Below, one piece after another: positions 38,252 to 49,400 of a stretch of 64,000 bases of DNA (within the stretch, counting starts at the first letter, position 1; the number at the start of each line of letters is the position of its first letter). The position numbers and the translations under genes were made by a program. This stretch comes from Adineta vaga (Eukaryota; Rotifera): NCBI GenBank assembly GCA_021613535.1, contig CP075494.1, forward strand, positions 10,230,001 through 10,294,000, read 5' to 3'. The notes under the pieces are model-generated. The model did not search any database and was not told the DNA's origin. It was given only the letters and a program-made list of their open reading frames with translations.

Positions 38252-40090
38252 TTACGAGATCAGATTTTTCCACGCCTGTCGATCTTGCGCAAGGTGGAAC
38301 AGCTCCTGTCCACTGCGTTGACACCAGTCAGTTATATCATCCAGCCATTCTCTGCAGGGACGTCCCCTTCGAGATTTTCCGTCTATCTTGCCAAATAGTA
38401 GATGCTTTATCAATCTACTGTCGTCCATTCTGCAGATGTGACCAAATAACCTCAACTTTCTCTTCTTGATGGTGTCGATTATCGTTTCCTCTCTTGATAT
38501 TCTTTTTCGAATATCTTCGTTTCGTATCATATCTTGCCAACTTATTCTTAAAATGCGTCGGTAACATTTCATTTCAAATACCAACAGCTTTTTCCTGTCT
38601 GCTTCTTTTAGAGTCCATGTCTCCGAAGCGTATAGTAGAACACTGAAGACACACGTGGTTAGAATTTTTAGTTTGTTTTCTATCTTCAGTTTTTTGCTGT
38701 TCCAAATATGCTTCAAAGAAGCTAATGCACCTGTCGCTTTTCCTACTCGCCTTTTGATTTCTTCTGAACAGTTATTATCCCAGGTGATTAAACTGCCGAG
38801 ATATTCGAATTTTTCTACATTTTCTATGGTGTCGCCTGCTACCTGTATCCTATTTTCAATATTCCTGTCTCCAAATACCATAGTTTTAGTTTTATTTATA
38901 TTTAGCATCAGTCCAGATTGTTCGGCTGCTGTTCTCGTTAGCTCAATTTGGTGTTGTAGTGAGCTAAGATCTTCATCTATGAGATCAATATCGTCTGCGA
39001 ATCTTAGGTTGTTTACAAGTATTCCGCTGACATTGATTCCGCAGGTGTTTTGTCTCACCTGATCCATTACTCTTTCTAGATATGCGATGAAGAGGAGTGG
39101 TGACAAAGGATCGCCTTGTCTTGTTCCTACGTCTGTTTGGAACCACTCGCCATAATCATTTCCAATTCGAACAGCTGACTGTGATGTTTCGTAAATGTTC
39201 TGTAGCAGCGTGATTATTTTTGTTTCTACACCATATGATTTTAGCATAGCCCAAATTATTTTATGTTTAATAGTATCGAATGCTTTTTGAAAATCAATAA
39301 AACAGTTGTAGATTTTCTTTCCCTGTCTTTTTGCTTTCTCAACCAATAGTCTAAGCACCAAAATCTGATGTACTGTACTTCTGTCTTTCCTAAATCCTGC
39401 CTGTTCTTCTGAAAGGTAGGGATCTAAGTAGCTTTTTAGTCTATTTAACAGTACAGTTAGGAGTACTTTCCCTGTATGGTTGATAAGAGAGATCGTTCGA
39501 TAGTTGGAACAATTACTGAGATCTCCTTTTTTCGGTATGGGCACCAAGATAGATTTGCCCCAATCCTCCGGAATTGTGCCTTCATGCCATGCTTTGTTAC
39601 AGAGCTGATAGATTTGACGTGCTAGTGGTTCTCCTCCAGCTTGTAGCATTTCTGCTGGAATTCCGTCTGATCCTGGACTCTTATTTCTTTTTAGTGCACG
39701 TATTGCTGTTTGGACCTCGGAATACAGGATGTCCTGTGTATCTTGATCTGTGGGAGGGGCAATGGCTTCAAGTTCTTTTACCACCTTATCTCCACCACCA
39801 GGATCTTTATACAGACTGCTACAATACTGTGTCCATCTGTCTTTGATGTCATCTTTTGACTGTAACATTGTTCCCTGCTGATCTCGTATCACATTCAGTC
39901 GAGGTACAAATTCGCTTTTTAATGTTTTCAATAGGCTGTATGCTTCTCTAGTGTTTCCAATGTTTAGACCTTTATCAGCTTGCTCGCATTGATCTTGAAT
40001 CCAATGCTCCTTATCTTGTCTTGCAGATTTCTTGACTTTCCGACATGAGTCCTTATACTGCTGTGTGTATTCTATGGAAACGTTTTTCAT
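38252..40090 (-). CDS. LINE ORF part 2: reverse transcriptase
   Basis: 612 aa from the first Met, although the homologous frame extends upstream to about 40149. Visible motifs: NKSPGSDGIPAEML, LVPIPKKGD, NYRTISLIN, EEQAGFRKDRST, FIDFQKAFDTI, GTRQGDPLSP and the catalytic RFADD. A C-terminal segment, GHICRMDD...GRPCREWLDDI, is common to this LINE family. It copies the element RNA into DNA at a nicked target. No stop interrupts the domain, so the copy is young or recently active, apart from the frameshift between the two parts. Confidence 0.9.
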   Translation of the reverse strand: MKNVSIEYTQQYKDSCRKVKKSARQDKEHWIQDQCEQADKGLNIGNTREAYSLLKTLKSEFVPRLNVIRDQQGTMLQSKDDIKDRWTQYCSSLYKDPGGGDKVVKELEAIAPPTDQDTQDILYSEVQTAIRALKRNKSPGSDGIPAEMLQAGGEPLARQIYQLCNKAWHEGTIPEDWGKSILVPIPKKGDLSNCSNYRTISLINHTGKVLLTVLLNRLKSYLDPYLSEEQAGFRKDRSTVHQILVLRLLVEKAKRQGKKIYNCFIDFQKAFDTIKHKIIWAMLKSYGVETKIITLLQNIYETSQSAVRIGNDYGEWFQTDVGTRQGDPLSPLLFIAYLERVMDQVRQNTCGINVSGILVNNLRFADDIDLIDEDLSSLQHQIELTRTAAEQSGLMLNINKTKTMVFGDRNIENRIQVAGDTIENVEKFEYLGSLITWDNNCSEEIKRRVGKATGALASLKHIWNSKKLKIENKLKILTTCVFSVLLYASETWTLKEADRKKLLVFEMKCYRRILRISWQDMIRNEDIRKRISREETIIDTIKKRKLRLFGHICRMDDSRLIKHLLFGKIDGKSRRGRPCREWLDDITDWCQRSGQELFHLAQDRQAWKNLIS

Positions 40091-40122
40091 CTGTTTTAGT
40101 TTGCGTTTTTCATCAGCAAGTT

Positions 40123-41316
40123 TTAGTGTATCTTCTGAAATCCAGGGTTTTTAGTTTTTCTTTTTGCCGGTATCGTCATCTCTACTGCAGTTTTAATCGC
40201 TTCTCTTATTTTGTTCGCCTGAACTTCCAGACTGCATGTTGGTCTTATATCCTCCATGTTATTTAACATTGAAGTACGGTATGATTGTCTTATTTTCTCA
40301 TCTTTCAATCGGTTCACATCAACTCTGTAGGATTGCGGGACTCTCTTCAACATTTTCTTGAGTCGCAGTTTGATATTACATAAGACTAGTGAATGATCTG
40401 AGCTTATGTCTGCACTCTGAAATGATCGACAGTTGATGACCGATGTCTTCCATCTTCTTTGAATGAGAATTAGATCAATCATGTTGTGATGAATGCCATC
40501 CGGTGATGCCCAAGTCCATTTCCTATTAGGTTTATGTTGAAACCTTGTATTACATATGTAGAGATCGTGTGCGGTCGCAAATTCTAGGAGGCGTTCTCCG
40601 CGTTCGTTTCTATCACCATACCCATATTTACCCATAACGGATTTCCAATCTTCATTTTCGCTACCAATTTTAGCATTCCAATCTCCTGTCAAGATGATTA
40701 TATCCTTTTTATCTGTTTTTGATATTGCTTTTTCAATATCGCTGTAGAATGTTTCAATATCCTCTTCTGATGATGCAGAGGTTGGTGCATATACATGTAT
40801 GACTGTAATTTTAAATGGTGCTGCATCGAATCGCGCCGAAATCGTTCGTGAGCTTATTGGAGTATATCCTAATAATGCCTTTTTTGCTTGCGCACTTAGT
40901 AAGAAACCGACACCTCGCATATGTAGAGTCTCTTCTCCTGACCAGATGAAATCTCCATTCGGTGTTTCACCTTTTCCTATCCATCGCACTTCAGAAATAC
41001 CAATTATATCATATCTGAAACGTTTCATTTCGTTTCGCAATAATTCCAATTTTCCAGCAGCCCACAGGGTCTGCACATTCCATGTTCCTACTGTCAAAGA
41101 ATTTTTGGCAAGAGTGAGTTTTTGCGTGTTTTTCGTCGTTTTGTTCGTATGTAAGTTTTTTCCAGTATCCAATTTTTCGACTCTGTCCTGGTCACTCGAC
41201 AGAGGACGCGGACCTTGTTCACCCGGGCGACGTCCGAGCCGGTATGGTTTCGTGCTAATGTCGTTCATGGTTAGTTTCTTTCGTCTTTTTGTTTTTACAG
41301 GCGGCGGTATCTGCAC
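40123..41316 (-). CDS. LINE ORF part 1: APE-like endonuclease
   Basis: 397 aa. It has the exo-endo-phosphatase motifs TWNVQTL, ISEVRW, HVYAPTSA, GDWNAKIG and SDHSLV, the residues that bind metal and cut target DNA so that reverse transcription can be primed there. The N-terminal 90 residues are basic and likely bind nucleic acid. The frame stops at 40123-40125 after PGFQKIH. One base further on in phase, the same DNA reads PWISEDTLKLADEKRK and runs straight into the reverse transcriptase frame, so a one-base deletion in the A/T run at about 40148-40152 split one original ORF of roughly 1,000 codons. Confidence 0.85.
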   Translation of the reverse strand: MQIPPPVKTKRRKKLTMNDISTKPYRLGRRPGEQGPRPLSSDQDRVEKLDTGKNLHTNKTTKNTQKLTLAKNSLTVGTWNVQTLWAAGKLELLRNEMKRFRYDIIGISEVRWIGKGETPNGDFIWSGEETLHMRGVGFLLSAQAKKALLGYTPISSRTISARFDAAPFKITVIHVYAPTSASSEEDIETFYSDIEKAISKTDKKDIIILTGDWNAKIGSENEDWKSVMGKYGYGDRNERGERLLEFATAHDLYICNTRFQHKPNRKWTWASPDGIHHNMIDLILIQRRWKTSVINCRSFQSADISSDHSLVLCNIKLRLKKMLKRVPQSYRVDVNRLKDEKIRQSYRTSMLNNMEDIRPTCSLEVQANKIREAIKTAVEMTIPAKRKTKNPGFQKIH

Positions 41317-41480
41317 CCCTTCCGTCTAACGCTCCTCCTTTATCCGGACTTGCGACCGGCATAAAGACCACCGAATAGTAGTCTCTATGGTGGAGTTGAA
41401 TTAGTATACTTTCGCCATAAGTAAAGTCTCTATAGATTACGTTCTGTTTGTTTGACAATTTTGATATCCACATCTATTCC

Positions 41481-44351
41481 TACCTAAGTCTTCCTATGGG
41501 ACTGCATACCATCTGTGATCTCCATCGCTTCTATGAATAATGAAGCATTGCTCTGTGAGATGATTATCACAAACGGATAAAAAAAATACTACGTCAAAGA
41601 ATAAATTGAAACTTTCATTACTAAGCGTTCAATTTCATATTAATAAGTTTTTTAACGAGAGTTGCTAATTGTATACCAGATAACAGCGTAAAAGCTATGA
41701 CTTGTCTAATTTCTAATTTATTAGAGGATCAGAAATCATTCCTAAAAATCATTGAAAATATCTTCAATTTCTTTGAAATTATGAGATAAAATTGCTGTTT
41801 TATGTAAGATATAAACTGTCTTTCCGATACGAAAATATGTCACAGCTTCATCTTTAACTACATTCCCTTCCTCTTGTTATTTTTGCGTCTTGTGTCGAAT
41901 TATAATAATTAGTTGATGGATTATTGTTACAACTTGTTTTTCGTCCTTGAAAATTTTCGATCGCATTTCAATTCCTGATTTTATATTTCCGCTAATTTCT
42001 CATTCTATAGTTCTCTCTTCAACCCTCTCTGAATCTCTCTCTATCTATAAAAAAATTCTTAACAGTAACGTCATCCTTCCTCCTACAGGTTTTCTTAGAT
42101 CTTAAATTGAACTTTAAAGTCAATGAAAAGAAAATTTTGAAACGAATTACTTTGATAACAGTAATGAATTTGCAATAAGCGAAAGCTCATGATTTTTGGG
42201 TTTGCTAACACTTAAGCATTCGTTTACGATATTCGTATTAATAATCTATAAATGCAAGCTTCTATAAATCTCAACAAAAGAATTGACGAGCTAAAATTGA
42301 ACTCAAGTTTCAGAGTGAGCAAATTGCCTACGCAGAAATCTTATATTTTCTATCTATCTCTCTCTTCCGGTGGTTGCTGTCTTATATAAACTCGGATTTT
42401 GTATGGAAAAATCAACACGATTTCGTGAAGCATCTGATCACCGTCTCTACTGGTAAGTAGCAATGTTACCATTATCACTTTTCTGAAGAAAGATATTTTA
42501 AACAATACTTCTGATCTATGGAAGCTGGTATCACCTTATGAAACGTTGTTAACCTTCAAAGAATTAGGTTGAAATTTTGTCGAAGATTTTCTTGAACAAG
42601 ATCCCATAACTAAACACAGTTTGAATGGTTACGGTCTTATTAATTATTAACACTTATTCATGATTAGAAGTATCCTTATGTTAAGTTTTCGGCTTAGAAT
42701 AAACTTGGCCTTTCTCTTATATATTATGAAAATAGTTGATATATATTTCCATTGTACTGATGAGTCGCAATTATTCTTTATGTTATTTTGTAGATTAAAA
42801 AAGAGTTACTGTTTTTCGAGAATGATAGAATTAACTTAATGAGTTGCAATTCTTTCACCCGAAAAATCTTCGCTCCGTCCATCTCGAGGTATGCACTAGA
42901 AATGCGCGAGATAACTACGAACTTCATCGATGAAGTCTGCTTAGACCTTGATTATTGATACCGGAGTGAGTTTAAAAAAGACTAAACGACCGAAAACAGA
43001 TACACAGTCTATCACAATATTGAGTTTTCGATAGAATATGTATCGTTTCTCATTTAAAAATATAACGACTTGTGAATCTATCGCTTCCGGTTTTTTTGGT
43101 ACAGTAAAACAAAACAGAAACTTACTTTATATATTATCTAGGGCCCGATAAATAACATTGACTATGAAAAAGAGAAACAGATGATTTCAAAATCATGAAT
43201 ATTGTTAATCATTTCAATGACTCTGAGATACTTGTAGATATCGAGGAGATCAAAAACACTTGTCATTGTGTTTCGGACGCTAGGTAACGAAGAATCAGAG
43301 ACTAAAGCTATCGAACTAAACCAGCTTTGTTTTGAAAAACTAACACTATTTTCAAATTTTGAGCCATATGAGAAATACAATGCATAGCTCTGTTTGATCT
43401 GTATTACAAAGGATTTCTAAAAATCTTCTAATCTGCAAAGATTATAGGAGAAAATGAAGCTACAATATTGTTAACTAGTGAATTAAAGAAACACGTGCTT
43501 TTATATACTACTGTGATGTCTTACCAATCATATAAGTTCGAGCGAAGATGTTATTTAGACCGACAATATGGCTTGTACAATAGTTTCTTCATGTAATTGA
43601 AACAGATTTATGTCTAAAATATGTGAGAAACATAAATTAAAGCAGCGTGCTGCGGATGAAATGATACTAGAAGAAGAAATCATGTATAGTCTCCTTAATC
43701 AAACAAACATTTTACTAGCATACTTCAATGTCTCAATTGTAATTATTCATGTAAGCCCTACTTGTTGATAAACAAACAGACAGGACGATGTCGTTTGCAG
43801 TTAGCTTCAAATTATAGTGTAGAAAGTATTAAGAAGTAGCTTTCGTCTAAAAAACAAAATTTTGTTATAGAATAAAAGCGTATGTTTTCTTACACCGTAT
43901 TTTTCATATTTCAGTGCTGTCATACTATACAAGTAATAAATAAACATGAGTAAAAGTAACAATCCTTTTTGTGTTTTTTGTTAAGCGTCAATGACTCACA
44001 ATAGTTTCTGATTTAGAATATGCAAACACTCTTGTTCCAGCTTTTGTCCTCTTGTGCACAAGCAGTTTTGAGTCATTTATAATAGTTTCCACGATTTTGA
44101 CTGATCTAACTAGTTACTCTGTGACTTTCAAAAGCAGAATTGCCTTATGTCTCTTTAAATTGGAATGAAAATGTATATTCGCAATAAGTATGAGTAATTT
44201 GAAAAGTTATATAAAACCAGAAAAATAAGCGTCAAATTCATATTTTACTATAGCTTTAACTGCTGTCGTGAGCGTAAACTACTTTGATTTGAACTCCAGG
44301 ATACATGTTCTTTGTCTTCAACTTAGAACTTAACTATTCAACAAAGTTTCA
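41481..44351. other. Intergenic region upstream of the GPCR
   Basis: About 2.9 kb without a convincing gene. Two short protein-like openings were seen: ATG at 42403 giving 16 codons before a consensus donor at 42453, and ATG near 43611 giving 46 codons before a possible donor near 43753. Neither joins in frame to the GPCR. They may be exons of an unrecognised gene or chance. Confidence 0.4.
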
Positions 44352-45464
44352 ATGCCAATTTCAAATTACAACCGTTCATGGATCTTATTCGGTCCCCTTA
44401 TTCCGTCTGTTCTATGTTCCATTTTTGTTCTGTACCATTTTCTTAAAACCCGAGCACTTCGCAAAGCTCTCAATAATCATGTTCTTATTCTTCTCGTCTT
44501 TTGTGGGCTTATCGAAGAAATTACCGACCTCAGCTGGCAAATTCATTTTTATCGTACTGGCTATGCTTTGGTATATTCATCTGCTTTTTGTTACAGTTGG
44601 GTACTTATCGGTCCCTCTTTGTACATAGCAACATTCACAATAATGGCTTGGGGATCGATTGAGCGGCATATTCTTGTTTTTTATCCCAGATGGTTTGGAA
44701 CACGTACAAAACGGCTTTTCTTACATTATCTTCCTTTGGGTATAAGTGCCTTATGGCCATTAATGTTTTATCTTTTTGCTGCTATCATTCTACCCTGCAG
44801 TTATGCAAATAGTTATACAAGGAGATATTGTGGTCGATACAGCTGCGTTTCGGTAAATGCCGTGGCAACATGGGTGGACAGCATCGCAAATTATATTCTA
44901 CCGGCATTTGTTACTGTGGCGTTCAGTGTGGGGCTTTTTGTACGTGTACTGTGGCATCGATATCGTATTCGTGGACGAATTGATTGGAGAAATTACAAAA
45001 AAATGGCACTTCAATTATTACCGATATCCACTCTCTATCTTTTAATACAGTTTCCACCAATAATTTTGTATGCTGCTTATGCAGCTGGTGTACCATATAG
45101 CTTCGGCTCAGGTTACTATGCTGACGGCTTATTCTTTACTTATTGGATTGTATTGTTCAATCCATTTGCATGTGCTCTGTCATTGCCTGACTTGAAAACC
45201 AAAGTGCGTAACGTCATATTTTTCTGGCGACGACAAAATGCTGTTCAACCAGCAATGGCATTGACTCGTCGAAATGCCGATCAAACCGTCGTACCAGCTC
45301 GTAAGCCAGGGCCAGGAGCACCAATGAAGCCAGCCTTAGCACCACCGCCAGCTTCAGTACCAGCGCCAGAACCCGTAGCAGGACAGGTGACAAACGGCGA
45401 AGATGTGGCATCAGGAGCAAATGTGCCAAATGTTTCAAATCAAATGCCACAAGTGAATTTATGA
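44352..45464 (+). CDS. Rhodopsin-like seven-transmembrane receptor (GPCR)
   Basis: 370 aa in one exon. Seven hydrophobic segments are visible, roughly residues 10-30, 42-62, 80-105, 127-150, 175-197, 220-243 and 255-275. At the end of TM3 the motif SIERH replaces DRY, and TM7 has FNPFAC in place of NPxxY. An Ala/Pro-rich tail follows (about 300-360). Many orphan receptors of this kind exist in bdelloids; the ligand cannot be predicted. The start was chosen as the first ATG that leaves a short extracellular N-terminus before TM1. AATAAA at 45692 may end the transcript. The gene faces the ABC transporter tail to tail. Confidence 0.85.
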   Translation: MPISNYNRSWILFGPLIPSVLCSIFVLYHFLKTRALRKALNNHVLILLVFCGLIEEITDLSWQIHFYRTGYALVYSSAFCYSWVLIGPSLYIATFTIMAWGSIERHILVFYPRWFGTRTKRLFLHYLPLGISALWPLMFYLFAAIILPCSYANSYTRRYCGRYSCVSVNAVATWVDSIANYILPAFVTVAFSVGLFVRVLWHRYRIRGRIDWRNYKKMALQLLPISTLYLLIQFPPIILYAAYAAGVPYSFGSGYYADGLFFTYWIVLFNPFACALSLPDLKTKVRNVIFFWRRQNAVQPAMALTRRNADQTVVPARKPGPGAPMKPALAPPPASVPAPEPVAGQVTNGEDVASGANVPNVSNQMPQVNL

Positions 45465-45691
45465 ACAGTGTACAATAATTACAACTGTTTTAAACAAAAG
45501 CCCAAGATTCCACCACAAAAGGCCTATCAACAGACATTACTTGATGTTGTTAAGATATTTCCTTTTCCTTTTATTCTTTCTATTCTATATATACCTGTGA
45601 AGTAATTTCTTTTCAACAATCGTTATTTATCATTCATGTTGTTGATTTCTAACTTTGATTTTTTCTGTATTGTTTAGTCTGTTTCTCCGTC

Positions 45692-45697
45692 AATAAA
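45692..45697 (+). promoter_or_regulatory. Possible poly-A signal of the GPCR gene
   Basis: AATAAA 228 bp after the stop codon of the GPCR, the first such hexamer noted downstream of the gene. Confidence 0.4.
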
Positions 45698-46470
45698 AAA
45701 AGCTTAGTATATCCCAATACAATGATGTAATTTGAGCAAAAAAACTAATAATAATTGTTAACTTAACATATCAAAAATAACTGTAAACAAATGCTCTATT
45801 AAAACAATAAAGATCTCACTATTGGAATAGTCCTTGCATCGCGTACCGACTAATAGTAGAAGATCAAAACATAGTCATAGTATACTTCAACGACTCTCAC
45901 ATATTGACTATTATTTATTCATTCACAAAACGAAAGAAATCTTTCTGTAAAGAAACCATATGATACTACGGCGATGTACTACAAAGTGAAAAACTGATAT
46001 TTTAGATGTATTTATTTCGTATTTGTGAGTGACATAAATCAGATAATCTTAGTAAAAATAAGATAGAATATTACATATAAGGTTCATATTCTAAAAAGTA
46101 CATAAAAGTAAAGAAAACTATATTTATTCTCTGTATACTGTTTAATCATCTTTTTAAAATTGAAGAAGTTACGACAAACACTGTTCTTATCCACACACTG
46201 TAGTATTAGTTGATGTAAACTATACAAATAATATAACAACTAAGATTGTCGTTCATCTTTCGAACATGCTCACTTATTTCTTAAAAAATCTAATGAATAC
46301 TACGAGTGAAATCTATTTCGGTAATATTATTTTTATAATATTAATTATTTTACGAAATTTAACAAGAATTCTAACGCCACTAAATAAATTTTATTCATTG
46401 AAAACAACATTCAAATATTTTGATAGTTATAACATGGATAGATCATTGAATATCTACACCGATATACATA
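45698..46470. other. Gap between two convergent genes
   Basis: AT-rich 3' flanks of the GPCR (+) and the ABC transporter (-). I see nothing else in it. Confidence 0.6.
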
Positions 46471-49400
46471 TTAATGATCAACAGATCTTCTTTGTGTTAA
46501 TGCTAATTGTGCATAGATACCTTTTTGATGCAATAATTCTTCATGAGTACCCTAAGAATAAAGATATAATCTTCTAAAAAGAAATATGATACATTTACTC
46601 ACTTCTTCTCTTAGTTTGCCTCGCTTAACAACAGCGATCTTCTCTGAATTTCGAATTGTAGATAAACGATGAGCAATTGTTACACAGGTTCGACCTAGTC
46701 GTGCTTGATCTAATGTTTCTTGGACAATCTTTTCACTTTTATTGTCTAATGCTGACGTTGCTTCGTCAAGGAGGAGAATTTTTGGGTTACGAATTAATGC
46801 TCGCGCAATGGCAACTAAAACTCATAGTCTATAAAAAAAAATTCTCTTTCAGAAGAAATTTACTTCGTTGTTTTTGTCCACCGGATAATTGACTACCTTT
46901 TGCTCCACACATTGTTTCATAACCCTAGAACACTCACAATTTCATTTAGTATCAAGAATAAAAACAAAGAAATACCTTTGGGAATGAAGTAATCAAATCG
47001 TGTATATTAGCCATTCGAGCAACAGCTTCAATTTCATCTTGAGTTACTTCTCGACTATTATCACCATAGGCAATGTTATCACGAATGGAAAGATTAAAAA
47101 GAACAGGTTCCTGTTGAACGAGACCTATCATCGATCTCAACCATTGAATATTAAACACCTTTATATCATGTCCATCAATCAAAATTCGACCTTTATTTGG
47201 GTCATAGAATCTTAGCAACATCGCTATAGCTGTTGATTTTCCGCATCCTGATGGACCGACAAGAGCTGTGGTGTTACCATGCGAACATTTCAATGAGAAA
47301 TGTCTCAAGACACGAAGCGTCGAACGATTTGAATATCGAAAATGAACATCATTAAATTCAATATTGCCAATAATATCTTTCTAAATGAGAAAAGAAATCG
47401 AAGACTTTGTTGATGTTTTGCAGAAAGATAGCAGTAGAACAAGCATACTAAGATGATACCAGATTGACTACTAGGATCAATTTGTGATTGCCGTTTATGA
47501 AGTTTGATAATTCGTAATCCTGCATTTTTGCCTTTTGCAAAATCAGGAACCATTCTTAGTGATCGATTGACTGCGAGCATAGACAAACTGATTACGCAAA
47601 ACACTCTATCATAAGAATATTTATTGGAATAAACAAATGCGTATTAGATACTATTTTACCTGTATACTTCATTAAATCCTAGTTCACCATTTTCCATTAA
47701 TTTACTACCATATCCAAAGGATGCGCACTGAATAAAATACGATAACGAGGTAGATATAGCATCTCCTAATGCTAAAAGATGTATTCGCTTCACTTTTATC
47801 CTATATATATCAATAGTTTGCATGAAAAGTTGAAGTTAAACGTGAGTATATTGCCATACTTAAATTCTTGATTGAATGCATCTTCATAAAGATTGATAAA
47901 GTGATTCTCTTTATGAAGAGCAACCACAGTACGAATATGTTCAATTGCCTGTGTCGCATACTAGAATAGTTAATAATTTCTTTTGTACAAAGTAATAAAA
48001 TATAAATAAAATACCTGTCCACCTTTTTCAGCAAATGTCACTTTATTTTTTCCTTTGGTGTCTTTTATTTGACTTCGTAATTTGCCGGATAGAAATATAA
48101 TCGGAGAAAAGCTCAAATTTAGCAATGTCAGTTTCCAACTCGTTGTAAATCCCAGAATCAAACCCACTAAAGCGGCACTGATTGATTGAAAAATAGTTCC
48201 AATCCGAATACCAGTTAAACCCTAGAACACAGGGTTCGTATTCGCAATATTATATTGTAGTTTAATATTTTTACTTTTAGTGCTGATGCATCTGAAGAAA
48301 GACGTGTCACAAGAGCGCCAACAGAATTTTCTTCCTGATCAAAATAACTTATTTCTTGTCGTATCATTGCACTAAATGTTATTGTTCGCATACGCATTGT
48401 TAATGCTTCACCTGACTTAGCAAAGCTAAAACTAGTTAAAAATTGAGCAGTACCACCACCCACACCGATAAAGAAACATATTATAGCATAGACACGTATT
48501 AAACGTTCTTGTTCGCGTGGATCTGGTTCATTTACTGTGCTATATAGACTTGCAAAAATATATCCGTAAAGTGGTTGAACGGCACCACTACCAAGAGACA
48601 CCAATGCGCCCAACAAAATCCAATACCATTCCGGAATATTAAACTTTGCAATTTGTAATAGAAATGGAAGACGAGAGAATTTCTTGGTTTTAGAGGAATT
48701 ATCAGATAATTCATCGGCACTTTCATTGTATCCATCAGAATTTCCAGCTGAATTCATTGATTGTTTCGAAACTCTTCGATTAGCTAAAACAAATATATTC
48801 AACATTATGAAACAGAAGAATAAAATTATATAATAAACTTACCGAGTACTTGTTGGGCCCATGTACCATGAGCTTCTGTCTCATTTTCGTCGTTTTCACT
48901 ATCTGAATTAGTTTCTTGCTTTTCTTTCTCTTCTTCTTTTCGATGTTGAGCCATGACCAATTCATAATAAAGACCTTTTTGTTTCATTAATTCATGATGA
49001 GTTCCACTCTCTTTTACTTGCCCATTTTCCAATGCAACAATTAAATCAGCATTTCTTATTGTACTTAAACGATGAGCGATTACTACTGTTGTACGACCAT
49101 CTTTAGCTTTATCCAATGCATCTTGTACAACTCGTTCACTAGCATTATCTATACGAGACAGTCTTAGTTTTATAGAATAGAAAAGAGAAACTAACCGAGT
49201 GCACTTGTTGCTTCATCGAGTAAAAGAATTTTTGGATCTGATAACAATGCTCGAGCAATAGCAACTAGAATAATCGTGTTACTCTATAACAAGAAACAAT
49301 CAATGAATTAGTGGACATACTTCGTTGTTTCTGACCACCACTCAATTTATCACCAGACGGTGTTTTATAATTCTATAACAAAAAAGACGCAAGCAATATT

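Larger units (their letters stand above)
38200..41480 (-). mobile_element. LINE retrotransposon (endonuclease plus reverse transcriptase)
   Basis: The element runs right to left: a 5' leader richer in GC than its surroundings (about 41480-41317), an APE-type endonuclease frame, a reverse transcriptase frame, and a very short 3' tail. The tail contains a hairpin (TTAGC-CCC-loop-GGG-c-GCTAA, 38228-38247) and ends in a GAT triplet run at about 38203-38214. It looks nearly full length. I could not fix the 5' boundary or a target-site duplication; TGATTATC occurs at both 38187 and 41570 but may be chance. The clade is not certain (RTE/Jockey-like). Confidence 0.85.

Noticed and set aside
38186-41577. 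TGATTATC as the target-site duplication of the LINE
   Set aside because: Only eight bases, and not exactly adjacent to definable element ends; could be chance.
43162-43380. 72-codon open frame on the - strand
   Set aside because: No recognisable features, and composition like the surrounding non-coding DNA.
43611-43752. Frame starting MSKICEKHKLKQRAADEM before a possible donor
   Set aside because: Looks mildly protein-like, but no joining exon was found, so I did not call a gene.
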